Below are positions 55,335-62,449 of a stretch of 64,000 nucleotides of DNA, piece after piece. Each line of letters opens with the position of its first letter. The stretch's first letter is position 1. The position numbers were made by a program, and so were the translations under genes. A model generated the notes under the pieces. It did not search any database. It was not told the origin of the DNA and saw only the letters and a list, made by a program, of their open reading frames with translations. Source of the DNA: Streptomyces griseiscabiei (GTDB lineage: Bacteria > Actinomycetota > Actinomycetes > Streptomycetales > Streptomycetaceae); contig NZ_JAGJBZ010000005.1 of assembly GCF_020010925.1 (NCBI RefSeq), positions 291,172 through 355,171 on the forward strand, given 5' to 3'.

Positions 55335-55352
55335 CTCGCGCGAGTCTCAGAC
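55335..55352 (-). promoter_or_regulatory. palindromic element shared with the first TniQ-like gene
   Basis: On the minus strand the sequence is GTCTGAGACTCGCGCGAG, identical to 5858-5875. It lies 73 bases before ATG 55262. See the entry at 5858. Confidence 0.6.
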
Positions 55353-55881
55353 GTCTGCGGTCCCCTGCGGCGGTGTGGGCGTCGAGGTGGTGGACCGGGC
55401 GCGGCGCGGTTGCCCTTTGATGCACCCGACATCGTAGTGCCCGCGACAGACACATCGAGGGCATCCGACGAGACTCGGCCGAGATCCGCGGCACTCATCC
55501 GGCCCGCGCGCCGCGGCCATCGCGTACCTATGCCCGACTTCCGCTACCCGTGACTCCCGACGAGTGCACAACCGCTCGGACAGCTCCGTCCTGCCCGTCA
55601 CGTTGTGCCGCACACCCGCCCGGCGGCTGCGCGCGGCCCGACGCGTCGCCGGATTCGCCCAAGACGGTTCCGACCGACACCGTGCGGCCGGCCGGGCTCG
55701 GACTTTCAGCCGCAGCACCTGCGCACCGCCCGCTGCCCTCGGTAGTCTCGGTGGCGGAGATTTCGTCGGACTCCCCCTTTGGGACCCCGCTAGCGCGGGG
55801 ATGCAGCCCGTTCCGACCGGGCTGACCGAGCGCGCCCCAATCCCGGCCGCGCTCATCCCGCCGCCGAAGGAGATCCCCTCG
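55353..55881. other. gap with no clear gene
   Basis: Frames in this stretch are Arg/Pro/Ala-rich and lack ribosome sites. The frame of 55882-56481 is open upstream but the extra residues look non-coding. It includes a GACCCCGCTAGCGCGGGG-like hairpin at about 55783-55800. I see no repeat shared with other regions. Confidence 0.4.
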
Positions 55882-56481
55882 ATGCCCATCCTTGACCATG
55901 TCCTCGTTGTGCCCGTCGACGAGGGCGGCGAGTTCGTCTTCGCGCACGCCCTCGACAGCGGGATCCGCGTCTGGACGCGAGGGCCGCTCCGCCGCGTTGA
56001 CGAGCGTCCCCGGCTCCGCGGCGTCGCCGCCCCGCTGTACGGCGGGAGCATCAGCGACATGAGCGCCCTGCGGGATTTCGTGACCGACTTCGTCGGCCAC
56101 GCCAGCGACGAGGCGGCCACAGTGCTGTCCCCGGGCCGCATCCGCGACACCCGGCCACTGGTCGCACGGACCCGCTCGGACAGCCTGTCCAGCCGCATCC
56201 ACTTCTCGTACCGCGCGCTGTCGCCGATGGACACCATCGGAGCGTGGGACGGAGCCGCGCCCGAGCTGCTCATCAGCCGCGTGAGGGGGTTGGAGCGCAC
56301 GGGCATCGGCTACTTCGCCACCGGACTGCCCGAGCTCCCCGCCGACGTCACCCCAGACGTCCTGCCCACCGCACTTCCCGCGGCCGTCATCAGCCCGGAG
56401 CGGGCCGAAGACCTCTCCGAGTACCTGCACGCGCCCGTCGGCCATGTCCTCCACCACCTGGGGCACGCTGCCCGACGGTGA
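55882..56481 (+). CDS. uncharacterised 199-residue protein
   Basis: ATG 55882 follows AAGGAG with nine bases between. The protein has a beta-rich N-terminal half (LDHVLVVPVDEGGEFVFAHA, IRVWTRGPLRRVDERPRL), then SDMSALRDFVTDFVGHAS and a C-terminal helical part (LSEYLHAPVGHVLHHLGHAA). No motif is recognised. It is a single-gene unit on the plus strand. Confidence 0.65.
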   Translation: MPILDHVLVVPVDEGGEFVFAHALDSGIRVWTRGPLRRVDERPRLRGVAAPLYGGSISDMSALRDFVTDFVGHASDEAATVLSPGRIRDTRPLVARTRSDSLSSRIHFSYRALSPMDTIGAWDGAAPELLISRVRGLERTGIGYFATGLPELPADVTPDVLPTALPAAVISPERAEDLSEYLHAPVGHVLHHLGHAARR

Positions 56482-56775
56482 CTTCCAGGCTTCGGGTGTT
56501 GCGAGGCCCGCGACACCCCCCGGACGCCACCGGTCCGTGGGTGCTTCTGCCCGGTGAAGCACGCCGATGTCGTCCTGGAGCTCGCCCGCCGACTCCCCGG
56601 CCCGCAGGAGTGCCGCGCCCGGCAGCACTCCCCGGCCGGGCCCCGAGGGTGAGGGGCGCGCGGGGGTACGGATGTGCGCCCTGTCCGAGGAATGGGTCGA
56701 GCTCGTACCGTCGCAGTGCGGGCCGAAGGCCTCTTCGGGCAGGCCCGGGACAGAGGGCTGAGAGGGAGGCGGCGG

Positions 56776-57738
56776 GTGGAGCGCAGGACGGTGTTGGGCG
56801 CCGGGCTCGGCGCGGCAATGGTGTGGGCGAGCGCCACGACGCCGGCGCTGGTCGACGGACCTAGCCGGCGACTGGAGGACCAGGACCTGGCGGCCGCGCG
56901 GGCGCTGTTCACCGCGGGGGAGTACGACCGCCTGCACCAAGCACTCCCCGTGCTGCTGACCCGTGCTCGCGACAGCGAGGCGACCGGACCGGCGGGCGCC
57001 TCGCGTGCGGTCGGGGTATGGGCACTCGCGTCTCAACTCGCTGTCAAAAACGGTGCCTTGGAGACGGCGGTAGCGTTCGCGGCACAGGCCGGGGAGGCGG
57101 CCCGCCGCTCAGGGCGACCGGTGGCACTGGCGGCTGCGGCGCGCGCGGCCGCGACTCCGCTGCGCCGAACCGGCCGAGCCGGTCACGCCCTGCGGTTGCT
57201 GGAAGAGGCCTACGACCAACTGGGCGCCGCCGTGCGGCCGTCCCCGGGCGCCTTGAACGCGTCCGGCATGGTGGCGCTGACCGCCGCGTACACGGCCGCC
57301 CAGGCCCATATGCCCTCCGCCGCGGAAGAGTTCGCCGCTTGGGCGGAGGAGAGCACGGAACGCCTCGCCCGCGCATCCAGCCGCTCGCCGGCGGGCGGGG
57401 AGTTGTCCGCGGCGCAGTGCACGCTGTACCGGGTCGGAATCCACCGGGAGCTCGGCGACGTCGACAAGGCCCTCGCCTACGCAGCGCATCTGGACCCGGA
57501 CGCGCTGCCCACGGCGGAACGCCGGGCCCGCGCGGCCACCGACACCGCTCGCGCGTGGTTGGCTGCCGGGAATGTGCCAGCAGCGTTCGAGCAGCTGCAG
57601 CGGGTGGAGCGGGCCGCGCCGCAGGAGGCTCGCCGACCCTCGGTACGCGCGCTGACGGCCCAGGTCGCCGCCGGTCGGCCGGATCTGCCCGGGGTGACCG
57701 CCTTCGCCCGCCGCACCGCCGCACCGTTGTCCGCCTGA
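56776..57738 (+). CDS. helical repeat protein, probable regulator remnant or stand-alone TPR protein
   Basis: GTG 56776 follows GGGAGG. The N-terminus ERRTVLGAGLGAAMVWASAT is like the RR-fL.-ala.a linker seen after the HTH in many Streptomyces XRE regulators. The rest is made of TPR-type helices (AARALFTAGEYDRLHQALPV, GHALRLLEEAYDQLGAAVRP, YRVGIHRELGDVDKALAYAA). No helix-turn-helix lies at the N-terminus, and the 294-base gap upstream (56482-56775) may hold a decayed HTH part, though no intact frame is seen there. The linker might instead act as a twin-Arg-like signal. Function is unknown. Confidence 0.65.
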   Translation: MERRTVLGAGLGAAMVWASATTPALVDGPSRRLEDQDLAAARALFTAGEYDRLHQALPVLLTRARDSEATGPAGASRAVGVWALASQLAVKNGALETAVAFAAQAGEAARRSGRPVALAAAARAAATPLRRTGRAGHALRLLEEAYDQLGAAVRPSPGALNASGMVALTAAYTAAQAHMPSAAEEFAAWAEESTERLARASSRSPAGGELSAAQCTLYRVGIHRELGDVDKALAYAAHLDPDALPTAERRARAATDTARAWLAAGNVPAAFEQLQRVERAAPQEARRPSVRALTAQVAAGRPDLPGVTAFARRTAAPLSA

Positions 57739-57858
57739 GCGCCCCGCCCCGACGGAACCGCTGTGCCGGGCCCCTGCCGGAGGAGGCGAGGGGGACCTTG
57801 GCCCGGATGCCGACGAGGGCCGGGCTCGGGGCGCCGCCGGGTCGGGAATGATCGGGGG

Positions 57859-58797
57859 ATGACCGATGACCTCTCCGATGGCCCGGCCCCCGAACCGGCG
57901 CCGCGTCCTCACGGCCAGGACGAGCTTCGCGCACTGGCAGCCCCGCGCCGACTCAGCGTGGACGACCACATGTTCAGCGCCCCCGGGGTGCCGGGGACGT
58001 TCCGGCTGCAGCTGTTCACCGCTCCCGGGGCGCGCCCGGTCGCGGTGGCGACCCAGATCGCCCTCGCAGAGGGGATGGGGCTGATGAACGGGGTGGAGAG
58101 GTTTGCGGGCGCGGTGTGGGAGCGGCACTGCCCCGTCGAGGACCAGCCGCCGGTGTGGGTGGAACGGCAGCTCTGGCCGGAGCGGTCACTCCAGGAGACC
58201 CGCTTTCGGCGCGTGGTGTTCGCCGGCGCCGACCGCTACCGGCCGCACGGCCCGAGCTGGTCGGCGATGACCGACGAGGAACTGCGGGATCTGGTCGGCG
58301 CTCCGGTCGCCACGGACCGCGGCACCGGCTACGTGCCGCGCGCCGCCGAGCCGGAACCGCAGCTGGTGTTCGAGGAGTTCGCGGTGGCCCGTCTCGCCCG
58401 GCCTCGTCCATTCCGCGAACCGGTCTGCATGCCGACGGGGGTGCCCTGGTGGCGGCGCTGGATGCGTCAGGTTCTGCCGGACCGCGGGGCCCGGTCGTGC
58501 TGCTGGTACCACGGCGGCGACTGGCACACGGTCAACGCGCTGGCGCTGCAGGTCCTCGAGCGGGCCCGCGCCCAGTCCGTGGACCCCGACGACATGGAGG
58601 AGTTCGCCACCGCCCACGCGGCCGCGGCTGGCGCCACTCAGTGGGAGAGCGAGGCGCTGGCCACCCTGTTCAGCATCGGGGACGCGATCCAGCCCGCCAG
58701 CGAGCCCGGCTACATCAACGGCCAGCACCGAGCCCAGGCCATGCTGGAGGCAGGTGTACGCCGGACCGTCGTCCTGCACCACGTCTACGACACGTAG
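57859..58797 (+). CDS. uncharacterised 312-residue protein with YINGQHR motif
   Basis: ATG 57859 follows GGGGG. The protein is soluble, with aromatic and charged segments (WYHGGDWHTVNALALQVLER), and the C-terminal 45 residues include PGYINGQHRAQAMLEAGVRR and TVVLHHVYDT. The NGQHR sequence recalls the DGQQR/DGxHR loop of DUF262 and ParB-like folds, which bind nucleotides. No firm family is assigned. It is the last protein gene before promoter J and RNA locus 2. Confidence 0.65.
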   Translation: MTDDLSDGPAPEPAPRPHGQDELRALAAPRRLSVDDHMFSAPGVPGTFRLQLFTAPGARPVAVATQIALAEGMGLMNGVERFAGAVWERHCPVEDQPPVWVERQLWPERSLQETRFRRVVFAGADRYRPHGPSWSAMTDEELRDLVGAPVATDRGTGYVPRAAEPEPQLVFEEFAVARLARPRPFREPVCMPTGVPWWRRWMRQVLPDRGARSCCWYHGGDWHTVNALALQVLERARAQSVDPDDMEEFATAHAAAAGATQWESEALATLFSIGDAIQPASEPGYINGQHRAQAMLEAGVRRTVVLHHVYDT

Positions 58798-59017
58798 CCC
58801 CGCACCGCCCGGCGTCCACCCGCACCGCCTTCGCGGGGAAGCCGCGCCGTGCCCAGGTCTGTGGCGACGGGCGGCAGCCGGTCGGAGGCGGCGTGCGGGG
58901 CGGCCCGGGGGCAGGGCCGGTTCACACCGGCCACGGAGTCGTCTCCGCCCCGGCCACTGCGCCCTGCCTGGCCGCGAGTGCTGTTCCGCGCCTGCGCCAT
59001 CTGTGCACCGACGTCGA

Positions 59018-59070
59018 TGACGCTAAAAGATTGACGCAAACCCCTTGATGGGGTAATCTATAAGAGTCAA
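59018..59070 (+). promoter_or_regulatory. shared-family promoter J for RNA locus 2
   Basis: TGACGCTAAAAGA abuts -35 TTGACG (59031-59036), then a 17-bp spacer and -10 TAATCT (59054-59059). AGAGTCA at 59063-59069 gives the inverted half. It closely resembles promoter H at locus 1. Confidence 0.82.
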
Positions 59071-59132
59071 GCGGGGTGATCGACCCGCAGGACGCCGGAC
59101 AGTCAGGAGCGGCCGATTCGGGCTGTACGGCA

Positions 59133-59198
59133 GGTTCGCAGCTACCGGAGCTGGCCCTTGAAGAGATTCGAGGGCAGGGGTTCAACTCCCCTCGGATC
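59133..59198 (+). ncRNA. tRNA-like element 1 of RNA locus 2
   Basis: GGTTCG pairs with CGGATC (two wobbles). Inside are a CAGCT/AGCTG arm, a 9-bp stem GCCCTTGAA/TTCGAGGGC closed by a GAGA tetraloop, and a canonical T-arm AGGGG-TTCAACT-CCCCT. It is preceded by the conserved leader hairpin at 59094-59131. The tetraloop arm replaces the anticodon arm, so it should not decode. Compared with 42895-42956, the paired positions differ but pairing is kept. Confidence 0.6.
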
Positions 59199-59325
59199 GC
59201 GAAGTGCTGGACGCGCGCCCCTCCAGAGGCGACGCCCCCGTTGAGAGGGCGCGCACCAACGCAGCAGAACTAACCCGCTCGGTTGATCCCCGGTGCAGGT
59301 TGAAGGAGGGAAAGCGCGCCCTCTG

Positions 59326-59390
59326 GGACTCGTGGTGTCAGCAGCACGCCCCCGCGTGGGGGAGGAGCGGGAGCAGTACCCGCAGAGTTC
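59326..59390 (+). ncRNA. tRNA-like element 2 of RNA locus 2
   Basis: GGACTC pairs with GAGTTC. A short D-like arm (GTG/CAC) precedes CCCCC-GCGT-GGGGG, a 5-bp stem with a 4-base loop, then GCGGG-AGCAGTA-CCCGC in the T-arm place with a non-canonical loop. The counterpart at 43075-43138 has ACCCC-GTTT-GGGGT and a normal T-loop. The fold is kept while the sequence has changed, including loss of T-loop identity. Confidence 0.5.
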
Positions 59391-59391
59391 A

Positions 59392-59550
59392 CGACGTGCC
59401 AGCGGGAAGGTGATGCTTCCCCCGGCGGATCCGGTCCGCTGGCACGCGTCGCCCGAGGCTCCTGGGGAGGAGCCGACGGCGGCCCCGCCCCGGCCGGGGA
59501 AGGTGACGAGCAAGCCCTTCGCGGGCCCCACCTGATCCGATCCCCGGCCG
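59392..59550 (+). ncRNA. 159-nt three-hairpin structured RNA, copy 2
   Basis: Stem 1 TGCCAGCGG/CCGCTGGCA is extended by CGACG/CGTCG. Stem 2 is GGCTCC/GGAGCC. Stem 3 CGGCCGGGGA/TCCCCGGCCG encloses AGGTG/CACCT and GCCC/GGGC. It has the same length and order as copy 1 at 43139-43297. Stem 1 sequences differ between copies (TGTC/GACA against TGCC/GGCA), a compensatory change, while the apical GCTTCCCC.GCGGATCC is kept. Confidence 0.6.
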
Positions 59551-59566
59551 ACGGCGGGAAAACCAC

Positions 59567-59642
59567 GCCCTCGTGGAGTAGTCCGGCTCAACTCACCCCA
59601 CTCTCAATGGGGAGACCGCGGGTTCGAATCCCGCCGAGGGTA
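59567..59642 (+). tRNA. tRNA-Glu (CTC)
   Basis: Acceptor GCCCTCG pairs with CGAGGGT. Anticodon arm CCCCA-CTCTCAA-TGGGG gives CTC with T33. The T-arm GCGGG-TTCGAAT-CCCGC is perfect and the discriminator A. It is the well-formed counterpart of 43308-43383. Confidence 0.9.
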
Positions 59643-59668
59643 CGCAGCAACGCAGCACGTTCACGCAG

Positions 59669-59739
59669 GCTCTTGTCGTCCATAGGTAGGGCACCGGGTT
59701 GTCGACCCGGGAAACGGGGTTCGAGTCCCCGCAGGAGCG
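59669..59739 (+). tRNA. tRNA-Asp (GTC)
   Basis: Acceptor GCTCTTG pairs with CAGGAGC (one G-T pair). Anticodon stem CCGGG/CCCGG encloses TTGTCGA, anticodon GTC. The T-arm is CGGGG-TTCGAGT-CCCCG and the discriminator G. It is the second Asp tRNA of the window. Confidence 0.9.
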
Positions 59740-59779
59740 CTCACCACTGCCCTCACCCCGGGAAGTGGTGGCCCCGGCC

Positions 59780-59850
59780 CTGCCGGGACAGGACATGCGA
59801 CCCGTACGGATTCCCCATGCCGTGCACCGACTCGCTTCCCGTTCCGGCAG
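59780..59850 (+). repeat. structured repeat, copy 1 (hairpin)
   Basis: CTGCCGGGAC pairs with GTTCCGGCAG, and inside GTACGG pairs with CCGTGC (wobble). The segments ACAGGACATGCGACCCG and GCACCGACTCGCTTCCCG are shared with copy 2 at 60009-60090. It lies in the gene-free stretch 59740-60144 after tRNA-Asp. Confidence 0.6.
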
Positions 59851-60008
59851 GCCGCCCGACGGAACACCCTGACAGGCCGGCCCGGAATCCCCCGCCCTTC
59901 CGGCGGTGCGCCCGGGCGCTGGCCCGGCAGACGGCGTTCCCCCTGCTGGTGCGCCACCCCACGGTGCCCAGAGGCGATGGCCCCGCCAGGGGCGCGATCG
60001 CCCGACCC

Positions 60009-60090
60009 CGGAGCCTGCCGGGACAGGACATGCGACCCGCGCGGCTCCCCACACCGCGCACCGACTCGCTTCCCGTCCCGGCAGGCTCCG
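60009..60090 (+). repeat. structured repeat, copy 2 (hairpin)
   Basis: CGGAGCCTGCCGGGAC pairs perfectly over 16 bases with GTCCCGGCAGGCTCCG, and inside GCGCGG pairs with CCGCGC. Stem changes relative to copy 1 preserve pairing. The pair may act as terminators or processing sites for the tRNA transcript upstream. Confidence 0.6.
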
Positions 60091-60144
60091 ACCGGGAGCG
60101 GGACGTGCGACCGCCCGTTCCACCGTCCACGTAAGGAGCACCCT

Positions 60145-60489
60145 GTGGCCCCGTACCGCTGCCGGCCGAACGTCATGCTCTCCGCGCCGATCGTCACTCT
60201 GCCCACCACGATCGCCCGCCACCTGCGCGCCGACCTCCTCAGCCGACCGGATCCGGCCTGGCACCACTTGGCCCACCTCGTCACCGCCCAGCTCTTTCCC
60301 GGCAGCGCCCGCCACACCCTGACCCTGCCTCCGCACGACCTCCAGGACCTGCTGGGCGTCCTGCTGGACATCTCCATCGACTTTTCCAGCGGCACGCTCT
60401 TGCCCGAGACGTGCGGCTTCACAGAAGCCGACATCCACGAGGCCATCGACCTCCACCAGCACCACTACGGCCCGCTCCTGGACTGCTGA
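60145..60489 (+). CDS. uncharacterised 114-residue protein
   Basis: GTG 60145 follows AAGGAG with eight bases between. The protein is helical (LPTTIARHLRADLLSRPDPA, ARHTLTLPPHDLQDLLGVLL) with DISIDFSSGTLLPETCGFTE near the end. No family is recognised. Codon use is as GC-rich as in neighbouring genes. It is followed 84 bases later by 60574-60945. Confidence 0.65.
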   Translation: MAPYRCRPNVMLSAPIVTLPTTIARHLRADLLSRPDPAWHHLAHLVTAQLFPGSARHTLTLPPHDLQDLLGVLLDISIDFSSGTLLPETCGFTEADIHEAIDLHQHHYGPLLDC

Positions 60490-60573
60490 CCTCCGGTCGC
60501 CGCCGCGGTCCTGCCGCGCTCGGCCCGCGTCGACCGGCAGACGATGCCACCACCACACCTGGGGAAACCCCGC

Positions 60574-60945
60574 ATGGAACTGCGCCAGCTCTACGCCCCC
60601 GCCGACCCGGGCTTCCGGCTGGACCTCGACGGCACCGCCCGCTTCCTCCACGAGGGCTACACCGTCACGGTTCAGGTACGCCGGGCCACGCCCGAGGATG
60701 GCCTGTCCTACTACCAGCCACAGGAGAACGACTCCCACGACGTCGTCATGACCGGCACCGTGACCCTGGAAGACATCGCCGTGGGCGCGGCCCGCGCCGT
60801 CGCGAACGAGCGCGACGCCCTCAGTATGAGGGAGGCGATGGAGGAGGTCCTGCGCGACGTCGTCGATGACGCCCGCCGCACCGTCGCCCGCCTGAGCGCC
60901 CGTGTAGAGCAGATCGACAGCAAGTACCGCGCGCAGCAGCCGTAA
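60574..60945 (+). CDS. uncharacterised 123-residue protein
   Basis: ATG 60574 has no convincing Shine-Dalgarno sequence. The protein has a beta-rich N-terminal half (FRLDLDGTARFLHEGYTVTV), an acidic middle and a long C-terminal helix (AMEEVLRDVVDDARRTVARL) likely to form a coiled coil. No family is recognised. It is the last intact plus-strand protein gene of the window. Confidence 0.6.
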   Translation: MELRQLYAPADPGFRLDLDGTARFLHEGYTVTVQVRRATPEDGLSYYQPQENDSHDVVMTGTVTLEDIAVGAARAVANERDALSMREAMEEVLRDVVDDARRTVARLSARVEQIDSKYRAQQP

Positions 60946-61113
60946 TTCCTCACCACCACTGCGCCCTGCCCGGCCGTCGGTCCGCCCCGCTGGCGCCGCC
61001 GTCGGCCGCCGAGGTCCCGTCCATCCCGCCGCGTCTGCCGGCCGCCGTCCTGGCCGCCCGCGCCTCGTTGCCCTGCCACCTCGCTGCCGCTCGCTGGATC
61101 CCCGGCCGAGGCG

Positions 61114-61154
61114 ACGCAAAAAAGTTGACATAGAGGTGGGGGGGTGGGTACTGT
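61114..61154 (+). promoter_or_regulatory. shared-family promoter K for a short RNA
   Basis: GACGCAAAAAAG abuts -35 TTGACA (61125-61130). An 18-bp spacer leads to -10 TACTGT (61149-61154). It is the only family member with a spacer other than 17. Confidence 0.75.
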
Positions 61155-61160
61155 AGTGCA

Positions 61161-61283
61161 GGTAACCCCTGGGGTGCTGTCACTGCTCTGTTTGTTCTGC
61201 ACACAGTCCGGGGGAGAGCTATCCGCCCGTGTACGGGGTGGAGGCGAGGGTCAGGCGTCCGGATCGCCTGGCCCTTTCGTTTT
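61161..61283 (+). ncRNA. probable short regulatory RNA of about 123 nt
   Basis: Between promoter K and a strong intrinsic terminator there is no protein frame with a ribosome site. The RNA would begin with GTGCAG-like sequence that can pair with CTGCAC at 61197-61202, contain purine-rich and loop segments (CACAGTCCGGGGGAGAGC), and end in the hairpin at 61247-61283. Its size and isolation resemble antisense or 6S-like plasmid RNAs, but no target is evident. Confidence 0.6.
61247..61283 (+). terminator. rho-independent terminator with T-run
   Basis: AGGGTCAGGCG pairs with CGCCTGGCCCT (one G-T pair) around a 7-base loop, followed by TTCGTTTT. This is the most classical terminator in the window. 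Confidence 0.85.
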
Positions 61284-61667
61284 GCAGGGCTGACCCGACG
61301 CTCTGCCATCCCGCGGCCCCCCGGTCGCTGGCCGCTGTCCCGGGCCGCGCTCCGCCTTTGTCGGGCCTGAGCGGCAACGCGGCGCACTGCACCGTGGTGT
61401 CCCCCAACCGGCCTGCATCATCCGGCGCGGCTCGTCCAGAGGAAGACGGCCCACGACCACCTGGTCCGTGCCCGTGTGGCTTGGCCGGTACCGTGCCGGC
61501 GCCGGGCTGTCATGCCCGAGTGGCCGAGCGTCCGGCCGCGCGGCTGGTGTTGCTGGGTAGTAGCGACAGTCTGCGCCCCTCCCGCCAAGCGGTCTTCGCC
61601 GATTCGCCGCCGGGCCTTGGTCCGGCGGCGATAGCGCGGTGAGGGATCCGAGCGGCGGGGGAGGCAG

Positions 61668-61930
61668 GTGACCGAGGACGAGATCCGGGCACCCGGCCTT
61701 GGACAGCGCCCGCTGGCCGGTGATTGGCGGCGGGTGTGCCGCGCGCGGCGCTTCGGGAGGTCTTGCCGCCGTGCAAGTGGCCGGAACTGGAGCGCCTCGC
61801 CGAGATCGCCACCGGCAACGACCGGGCCTGGGTGTATGTGCGGGACCTCGGCGAACTGGGCCGCCCGAGCGGTGCCTTGGGCTGTGTTTGCGAGGAGCCG
61901 ACGGGCTGTAAGGGTAGATGGGCCCCTGGT
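61668..61930 (+). pseudogene. decayed gene fragment
   Basis: In one frame WPELERLAEIATGNDRAWVY and VRDLGELGRPSGALG read like protein, but the frame lacks a start and then turns into Arg/Gly-rich shadow sequence. The frame that starts at 61668 (GTG after GGGGGAGG) is not protein-like after the first residues. I interpret this as a frameshifted remnant. The surrounding 61284-62152 shows no intact gene. Confidence 0.4.
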
Positions 61931-62148
61931 TCCCGTCGCCGAGGTTCTGGCCGCCCGGGCCCGCGCCGCCGCGCTGAACGTCGTCGCCGTACACCGTGGC
62001 CGGCCGGGAGCAGCAAGCACGGTTGTGGCGCGCCCGGGCCCGTCGGACCCATAAGGACGACCGTTCCGCTCGCCGCGGGCGAAGCGTACGGACCGCCTCG
62101 GCGGAGCTGCCCACCCTCGGCCGACACTGAGCCTGAGCGTGGTGCGGC

Positions 62149-62250
62149 TGCGGCCGGAGGGCTACCCGTTCCAGGGGAGGTCGTCGTCGCCGGTGGAACA
62201 CGTCCATGCGGCCCGCGGCGTTCTTGGCCGCCCCGTACGCCTCCGTCGCG
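62149..62250 (-). pseudogene. truncated second copy of the 63467-63775 gene end
   Basis: This segment repeats about 100 bases of 63458-63570 with a deletion. On the minus strand it reads TEAYGAAKNAAGRMDVFHRR, against TEAYGAAKHAAGRMDLFHRL in the intact gene, after which the frame is lost. Direct duplication followed by decay is likely. Confidence 0.65.
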
Positions 62251-62403
62251 CCCCGCCCCGCTGCCCGCGCCTCGCCGTCCCGGCCCCCGTGCCGCCCGCC
62301 GCCGCACCGTCGCGTCACCGCTCCCGCTCCCGCTCCCGCTCGGCCGCCCGCCCCGCCCGTCCGGCCTGTACTCCGGACCGCCCGCGCCTCTGTGCCACCG
62401 CCC

Positions 62404-62434
62404 GCCGTTCCCGCGCGCTGCGCGCGGGAACGGC
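62404..62434 (-). terminator. perfect 14-bp hairpin after the GntR gene
   Basis: GCCGTTCCCGCGCG pairs perfectly with CGCGCGGGAACGGC around a 3-base loop, 16 bases after the minus-strand stop at 62450. Confidence 0.8.
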
Positions 62435-62449
62435 GTCGAGCGCCGGCGT

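Noticed and set aside
55324..55437. A 37-codon plus-strand frame with a strong AGGAGGA before ATG
   Set aside because: It lies antisense to the leader of the TniQ-like gene, in sequence that is conserved with the leader of the other paralogue, so the apparent ribosome site is probably chance.
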